Positions 46,864 through 64,000 of a DNA stretch of 64,000 nucleotides are shown here, one piece after another. Source of the DNA: Scenedesmus sp. ARA3 (Eukaryota; Chlorophyta; Chlorophyceae; Sphaeropleales; Scenedesmaceae); assembly GCA_004335835.1 (NCBI GenBank), contig RWJK01001624.1:32881-96880 (forward strand), read 5' to 3'. The stretch's first letter is position 1; every line of letters starts with the position of its first letter. The notes beneath the pieces are model-generated. The model ran no database searches, was not told the origin of the DNA, and worked only from the letters and a program-made list of their open reading frames with translations. The position numbers and the translations under genes are program-made.

Positions 46864-48524
46864 ATGGAGTTCGGCATGAAGCAGCCGAACTCCTTCAGTG
46901 GCGGCAGCAACGTGGAGTGGTACAGCAGCGGCACAGCGGGCGCTTACAACCCAAGCAGCTACCAGTACGCACCACCGCCCACTGCAGCAGCATCAGCATA
47001 CAGCAACAGCTTTGAAGATGAACCGCCACTTCTAGAAGGTCAGTTGTGGTGAAGCAACAGTGCAATGTATTTACAATCTGCATGCGGGATAGCAGCAAGC
47101 ACCTGCAACGCATGCAAGGCAGCACCGCGCAAGCACAGAAGGTGCAACTAGCACTGTCCCTGGCACACATACCTTGCCATACTGTTGATTTTGCTGATTG
47201 CTTCAGCGTGATCTATGCCGGTACATGATAAGCAGCAATATCTGGTTGTGGTGCTGCACGCGGGCAAGCTGGCAAGCTGGCATGTACTGCCCGTAGACAT
47301 ACTTCCACTCCACACACGCCATCGCATCTCATGCGTGCACCGATCATGCTGCAAACTGTTCGCATATCCTGCTCATTATCTCCACTCGTACACATAATGT
47401 CTGCTCTTGCAGAGCTGGGCATAGACATACCCTCCATCCTGCAGAAGACCAAGGCCATCCTGCTGCACCAGATGAAGTCAAACTGCCTGGATGAGTTGGA
47501 CTTTGGCGGCGCACTCATCTTCCTGCTGCTGCTGGGGGGCCTGCACCTGCTGGTGAGCACAGCGCCAGCCCCAGGGTTACATTGCAACTATTTGCAGCTT
47601 GCAGGAAAGGGCAGCGCAGTGCTGATATCTTTGGGAGCCTGCAGCCTCATGCCCAATGGTAATAGCAGCAGGCTGCTGGGGAGTGCTGGCAGAATTACAC
47701 GGCTTCCCCCAGACAGCATTACACGGGTGTAGTGCAGCAGCTGCTCTGTGCAGCGTGGCAGCGGACTGCAAATACGTTTCTGCTGGCTGTTGCTCTCTCA
47801 CAGCTGCTGTCGGTGCACTGCTGCGCTGCTGGCGCCGCCCGCCTGCCTGCTGCTGTACATGCTGCCAGCTGGGCAAGATGCACTTTGGTGTGCTGCTGGG
47901 CTGGAGTGTGGTGCAGAGCATCGTGCTGTGGTTTGTGGTCAACCAGATCGCCAGCAATGAGGCGGCGGAGCACCGCGCGCTGGACTTGTACAGCTGCTGC
48001 TGCATCGTGGGCTACGGCATGCTGCCGCTCATCCTGCTGAGCGTGGCGGTGCTGCTGACGCCCAGGTGGGGTAGAGGATGTTTTGAATGGACGCCATGTG
48101 TGATGCAAGTTGACGATGCTGCAGGAGGGTGGACTTGCTGTACAGCGGGCATGCAGCTGAGAAAGAGCGTGCAGTTGGGAGGTTGAAGAAGGCAGATATG
48201 CATCAACAGTTGTTGGCAAGACGTTGTGCAACAGCCAATGATCTGGCATTGCACAGTGCTGGCTGCTTGCAGTGAAGAGCAGGACCTGCGGGGACTGTTC
48301 ACCGCATCCTAGGTCTGATGGTAACACTGCTGCTGCTGTGTGTGCGTGTGTGCTGCAGGGGCCCTGTCAGTGCAGTGCTGGCGATCTTAGCAGCAGCCTG
48401 GTCAGCCATCACAGCAGCCAAGGTGCTGGCGCGCATCTCACATGCGCTGGCGGAGGTGCGCAGCCTGGTGCTGATACCGTGCTTCCTGCTGTACGGCTCC
48501 TTCGCGCTGCTCACAGTGTACTAG
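46864..48524 (+). CDS. YIPF5: YIP1-family membrane protein (YIPF5/7-like)
   Basis: YIP1 proteins are five-pass ER/Golgi proteins that bind Rab GTPases and work in vesicle traffic. Exons 46864-47038, 47413-47552, 47869-48065, 48359-48524 close to 225 residues. The cytosolic N-terminus is Ser/Tyr/Ala-rich and ends in the family motif EDEPPLLEELGID. Then come IPSILQKT, DLDFGGALIF-like DELDFGGALIF, LLLGKMHFGVLLGWSV, SCCCIVGYGMLPL and a terminal LIPCFLLYGSFALLTVY. Five hydrophobic segments are visible. The length suits YIPF5/YIP1. Confidence 0.9.
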
Positions 48525-49447
48525 AGAGGTGCAGCAGCAGCAGCAGCAGCAGCAGCAGCACAAGTTTGTTGCAGCTGCTGTAGGACGGTGCCTGTGCAGT
48601 GTACAGAGGCTTGGCAGTGCGTTGTGGAGTTGCTGGATAATAGTGATCCCATGGTGGAGGCTGTATTTGTAACTAGTTCTGGCTCCTGATTGGAGGGCGG
48701 TTGAATGCAGTGTACAGAGCTGGGCAGTGCGCAGCGGTGCCCCTCCAATTCAGGGTGGCACTAGACACTGGTGGGTTGTACCGTACAGTACTACGAGTAC
48801 GGGCATTCGCCTTCACTGCCAGTGCCATTCTCTGGGTGTTAACATGGAGGTTGGATGTCTTAAAGCCATATATCCAGAAGCACACGTCGACCATTTTTTG
48901 TGAGTGCTCAACAGGCCGCATAGGCCCCACGTTCTCGCTGCAGCGTTGGCGTTGGGGGTTGGGTGGGCCGATCCACAGGTGCAGAAGTTCATACTCACCG
49001 TACAAGGCAGTCACGCATTGGCAACTCGCATACGGTCTCCTATTCACACATAAATGCGTGCTATGCATACACAATCGTACTTGAAGTTTCATTTGCAGAA
49101 ATCTTGGTCGTTTGCAGGGGGGCGTAATCAAGCCAGGGCTTGTCCTGAGCACAAAGCCTGCAAGAGCCATGTACACGTGACACACCATCTTACTGGCGTT
49201 TTCCATGTTGCATTAGTGACATAGATCTCTCCTGCACGGTAACATGCAGATTGTCCGGAGTCTGCTTCCGCAAGCGTCGAACATGCAGCAAGCACGTGCA
49301 GAGAGCTTCTGCACGGGCAAAACATGAGAATACTGCTACTTCTGACAGTAAGCTGCAGTCTTCTGCAGGTTCTGCAGAGCCAAAGACCAGAGACTGAAGT
49401 AAGCTTGGCACAGCAGCAGATGAAACTGTGCACAGTCATGCAATGGT
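48525..49447. other. Intergenic region between same-strand genes
   Basis: A short CAG run follows the YIP1 stop. TGTAA at 48668-48672 is a likely YIP1 poly(A) signal. Further 5' exons of the next gene might lie here, since its first called exon lacks a signal peptide, but I could not identify one. Confidence 0.45.
48668..48672 (+). terminator. Probable poly(A) signal of YIP1
   Basis: TGTAA about 145 bases after the stop codon. Confidence 0.5.
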
Positions 49448-59922
<10,475 letters not shown>

Positions 59923-61249
59923 CAGCAGCTGCTGCAATTGCAGCGTCATATTGATGCATTCAGGGTGGTGACAGGTGTCTGTGTGCATGACAGCGGTGTG
60001 TAGTCAGAGGGAAGTTACTGTGGGTCCTCTCGACGTTGCTATGGCTTAAGTGGTCACATGCTTGTCCCTGTTCCAGAGTAGAGGACGACGGGATGATGTG
60101 GGTCTTCGCACCATTGCCTTTGAGACGGTATGAGCCACGATGTAGCGCCTGCAAGTGCTGTATTAAATGTAGTTGCTGTCAGGTGCATCTTGCTGACTCA
60201 TAATGATTATGTGCCAACAAGTCAAAGTAGGTTACACCTTTTGTATATCCAGTAAGCAAATCTGCACGGACAACATAGTCCTCATTTCAGGAAGCCTATC
60301 AGTTCCGAGGAACCCTGGCCGCCATGGATGCATGTCAACTGGCAGCGCTTGGCTTCACACCAACAAGTGGCGATGCTTGCGTGCACGCAGACCGGCGTCC
60401 TTCGGCACTGTGAACGAAACAAACAACAGCACCGCGCACCAAACAGTTGTGCTGCTGCACCACCCAGCTGATGTCAAAAGGCAACACATGTTGGCAATCT
60501 GCAGCGACTGCAGCTGCATATGTACCTGTGCATCACCATCTTTGAGCAGACAACTCATTTTGTTGCCAATGCACTGGCGGAGTTGTTGGCATGCACCCCA
60601 ACCTGCTGCCCTTTGCCAGAAAAAAGGATCCTTGAAAGACAGCACGAGCAGCAGCAGGACAGATTCTTGGCACTTTGATCCCACTGCATGCCATACGTCA
60701 AAGCTACTCACAAGAACAAAGGCCATCGCGCACAGCAGCTGCAGCAGCCACATTCACTATGCAGGCGCATGTACAACAAGCCAGAGCTGCCGCATGTACA
60801 GCAAGCCAAAGCATGCAGCTGCCGATAAAACTCAACAGGTGCCGGGCACTACCGGAGTGATAACGTAGCGTAGCCAAGTTGCCCATGTCTGCAGAACAGA
60901 CCGCCAGCTTGCCACAGCCACAACTGCTCCGGTGCAGGGCAGCAGCTGCAGGCCTGTGAAGCTGCACAGCAGCAAGTGATGTGCTTGACTGTTCAGGTGT
61001 GCCAATAGCTGCCAGCATGCTGCTTCAGCTCACTTATGTAACGACTGTACACCTCTGCTCCAGCAGCATCACAGCCACCACCCGTCCCGATGGACGATTG
61101 ATGGAAGCATTTATTTTTAAGTGCTGCACAGACGTAGCCAAACACATGTGAAAAGCAAAACGATGTCGATGAAGTCAGCACTTATGTACAAGCACATTGT
61201 GGCAGGGCACTCTGAAACTGACAATGATGCGTACAACCCCAAGCCCCAG
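59923..61249. other. Non-coding region after the beta-helix gene
   Basis: A 221-codon open frame at 60203-60868 (+) is overlapped by an equally long frame on the other strand and has a chance-like composition. I see no supportable gene, RNA or clear poly(A) signal. Confidence 0.45.
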
Positions 61250-62120
61250 CTGGGCTGAGCCAGCCCTTCCTAGCTGCAGCAACTTTGTGCCTCATCCCTT
61301 TTTATCCAGCTTCAAGACGCTGCAATGACTCCCACGCAGGCGTGTGAAGCAAAACGGCGATTGTGTAATCCTGATTGTAAGAATGCTGATGGAACCGCAC
61401 CTGGCGGCAGGGAAGGTATGAAGCTGACCGCCCAATGCGTACAAGCCCAAAGCCCTAGGGCTGAGGCAGCCCTTGCCTGCTGCAGCAACTGCGCGCCTCA
61501 TCTCAATAGAACCAGCTTGTAGGCTTAGCAGCAGAGCTGCCAGGCGGCTGGGGTAGGCCTAGCTGGAATAACTTACGCAGGGAAAGCAACAAGCTGGGTG
61601 CCCATGCATGGATGAGAATATTATGCAGGATAGTTGTGCTGGAGTACCAGCACAAGCATTGTGGGGTTCTGTGCAGCTGATGATCCCTAATCGTTGCCCA
61701 AGGCCAATTCAGGGAAAGCCTTAGGGAACGCTTAGGAAAAGCAGGTGTAAGTGCAGCGTCACCCCTCACATCACGCGTCAGCAAAACACGTGTGCAACAA
61801 AAAGAAACTGTGCAAGCTTGCAAGCGCAGGCGATGGTTATAACAACACACAGGAGCCATATGTATCAAAGCAGTAGGTACCAACTGGCCTGAAGAAGTTC
61901 ACTTTTCTGAGGAACGCACGCCCGGCAGCGCTTGAGCACCAGCACAAGCATTGCGGGGTTGTGTGCAGCTCACCCCTCACTTCATGCCTCAGAAAAGCAG
62001 GTGTGCAATCAAGAGAAGCAGTGCAAGCTTGCAAGCGCAGGCAATGGTCGTGTAAAACACAGGAGCTAAATGTATCACATGAGCAGGTACCAAACTGGAT
62101 AGAACGAGTTCCCTGACTTT
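61250..62120. repeat. Diverged tandem repeats, first block
   Basis: A segment starting CAGCACAAGCATTG at 61648 recurs at 61940. The shared stretch goes on through GCAAGCTTGCAAGCGCAGGC (61811 and 62022) to a GGTACCAA motif. The second copy lacks about 80 bp of the first. A shorter pair (AAGCCC, then GCTGAG and GCAGCAACT) lies at 61240-61300 and 61449-61505. Confidence 0.75.
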
Positions 62121-62204
62121 TTGGAGCAACGCATAACCCATGGATGCAGCTGTGAGCGCCGTTGCGCTGCGCTTTTAAGATAGTCCCAGTGCAATGTGAG
62201 CCAC

Positions 62205-63300
62205 CAACTGGGTGCAGTGCCGCCGTGATACTGCAATGCTTGTGCCACCCCCACCCCCACCCCCACAAAGGCGCAGTGAGACAGTTGTCAAAGCCCTAAC
62301 CCAGAGGATGCTGTGAGCATGTGCGCAAACCGTGCCACGTAGTCTGATGCACGGCTCCTTTCGAACCTCAGGCAAGATGCAACAAGGGTCAGTGATCACA
62401 GCCGTGGCCACCAAAACAGGTGCTAGCATAGAATGCAAAAGTGTGTAAAAACCCCTCTCCCCCGCCCCCCGATGAACATGTTGTTGGCTGTCATGCTGCC
62501 ACACAACTGAGGACAACAGCATCAGCTTCACATGTTGAGCAGCGCACCAGCAAGCGCCAGCAGGGCCCCACAATGTGCAGCGGCAATCCTTCGTAACGGG
62601 CACCACCCTTTATCACTCTATTGCCGTCAACTGCAGAACCACTGAACGCCAAGCATTCTTTCAAAACAAGCCCCTGCACACCGCTACCTTAGGCAAACAA
62701 AGCAGTGTAGGGATAGCGCTGTGCAGCTTCACAGTCACTGCACTGACGCTGGTCACACCACTCCGTGATGCTGCAGTGCTCGTTCCAACCCCAACCCCAA
62801 CAGAGGCGTAGTGAAATAGCGGTCAAAGCCCCGACCTTGAAGATGCTGCAAGCATGCGCGCAAACAGTGCCACTTGGTCTGATGAAAGGCGCCATAGAAA
62901 GTTCAAGCAAACTGCAACAGGGGTCTGTGGTCACTGACCAGGTGCATGCATTGAACGCCAAAGTGTGTAAGGCCCCCTCTCCCCGCCCCCTGGTAAACCA
63001 CAATGGCACGTTATGCGGCCACGCAGCTGAGTGCAACAGCAGTAGCTGCACATGTTGAGTAGCGCACCAGCAAGCGCCAGCGGCCACACAATGTGCAGCG
63101 GCAATCCATTGTAACAGGCACCACCCTTTATCACTCCATTCCCAATATTGCCCATTGCAGACCAACTGGACGCCAAGCATTTCTGTCGCAAAACAAACAA
63201 GCCGCTGTACACCGCTACCCCAGGCAAAGCATTTTAGGAATAGCGCTGTGCAGCTTTGCTAGCACTGCACTGACGCTGTACACACCACAGCAACACCACA
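62205..63300. repeat. Tandem repeat of about 520-535 bp, two copies
   Basis: Copy 1 (about 62210-62765) and copy 2 (about 62765-63295) align over their whole length. Landmarks are GTCAAAGCCC (62288 and 62821), GCGCACCAGCAAGCGCCAGC (about 62541 and 63061) and CAATGTGCAGCGGCAATCC (about 62571 and 63089). I judge identity to be near 75-80%. No long open frame is conserved between copies. Confidence 0.85.
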
Positions 63301-63909
63301 CCACAGCAGAGCAGGCTCCTCCGTGCAGCGGCTGCAGCACATTTTGAGAGCAGTGCAAGGAACAACCGTTGCAAACTGGTGGACTACAAAACTGCCAAGA
63401 GCAGAGCAGCTCTGCAGCAGCACACACCTGCAGACGTGCCAGGCGGCGCGCATTCTTTATGGCATAAGCTGCGTGCATTTAGGCGAGCATGCACATCACA
63501 TTAATCCTAGCCCCACAGCATTGCTCAAGCATGACCCCAAATCAAACCAGCAAAGCCTGCCCCAAACTGTGAAGCTTTGCGCTGCCACTGCTGCTGCCCA
63601 GCGCGGCCTGGCCAGCTGCGGGTGGCGGAAATGAACACAAGCATGTGAAAACCACCATTAACACCAGCATTTGAAAACCACTATGGAAGCTGAGGGAAAG
63701 TATATCACTGCTGCCACCCCTTTGTAAGTCACCAAAAGAAGCAGCCGCCGACTGATTAAAGTAAAAATTGGCCAAAACTCCATGGCCACCAGGATCACAG
63801 GCAGTGTCGACAACTGCGAGCAACATCCTTAAAACAATAATCAAACTATAAGCATCACATCTTCAGGCACTGTAGCCCAGACTGTACTATAAGGGCAGCA
63901 CATACGCTG
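63301..63909. other. Non-coding region at the 3' edge
   Basis: I see no gene. A short repeated phrase (AACACxAGCATxTGAAAACCAC) stands at about 63633-63655 and 63660-63682. Confidence 0.45.
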
Positions 63910-64000
63910 CTATGTTGCTGTGTTGCATCCCAGCAGCGCCTCCAGCAGGCAGTAGCCGGGCAGGTGCGGCTGGGCAGCCGCCAGGCAGCGCACCCGCTGC
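63910..64000 (-). CDS. C-terminal end of an unrecognised gene (partial)
   Basis: The minus-strand frame entering from the window edge reads RVRCLAAAQPHLPGYCLLEA then LLGCNTAT and stops at 63912-63910. The sequence is GC-rich with coding-like codon use, in contrast to the AT-richer flank. Only about 29 codons are visible, so neither family nor frame is certain. Confidence 0.35.
   Translation of the reverse strand, partial: QRVRCLAAAQPHLPGYCLLEALLGCNTAT

Noticed and set aside
60203..60868. 221-codon frame after the beta-helix gene
   Set aside because: A comparable frame lies opposite, composition is chance-like, and no domain is visible.

Overview
The window is nuclear DNA of a green alga. 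Genes have many short exons with GTGAGT/GTGCGC-type donors and GCAG acceptors. Several encoded families are of plant type (vacuolar NHX, PIG-P, CDKAL1, profilin). TGTAA motifs lie downstream of several stops, and CAG/CTG triplet repeats are pervasive, giving poly-Gln, poly-Ser and poly-Ala tracts. The moderate GC content and the triplet-repeat load suggest a sphaeroplealean (Scenedesmus/Tetradesmus-like) chlorophyte. That placement is inference; nothing in the window proves the species. One assembly gap (N run) lies at about 37574-37716.

Layout: 478-1038 (-) unrecognised basic protein; 2193-7490 (+) CDKAL1-type tRNA methylthiotransferase; 8479-11906 (-) conserved protein, possibly with an NTF2/SnoaL-like fold; 13008-15744 (+) JMJD7-type JmjC hydroxylase; 16307-19668 (+) G-patch plus C2H2 protein of the GPATCH8 type; 20294-22282 (+) leucine-rich-repeat protein; 24004-32558 (-) a 2,066-residue membrane-anchored coiled-coil protein ending in a profilin domain; 33380-34948 (+) PIG-P; 36275-38300 (+) small C2-domain protein; 39336-46270 (-) NHX-type Na+(K+)/H+ antiporter with a 9-nt microexon; 46864-48524 (+) YIP1/YIPF5 protein; 49448-59922 (+) a 2,346-residue parallel beta-helix, Cys-rich, multi-pass membrane protein; 59923-63909 mostly repeats; 63910-64000 (-) tail of another gene. 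Exon models come from ORF content, splice consensus and codon-phase closure. All close in phase except CDKAL1, where an exon appears to be missing.

These are housekeeping and cell-surface genes with no shared pathway. Three pairs are divergent with short shared upstream regions: 8479-11906 with JMJD7, the profilin gene with PIG-P, and NHX with YIP1.

Three things stand out. First, at about ten exon edges in five genes, the piece of exon next to a splice site, with the adjoining intron, is tandemly repeated with a unit mostly of 100-136 bp. Second, sense-strand CTG runs sit just before many intron acceptors, while sense-strand CAG runs sit in exons or just after donors. Third, a profilin domain is fused to the end of a giant Gln/Ala-rich coiled coil with N-terminal membrane segments.
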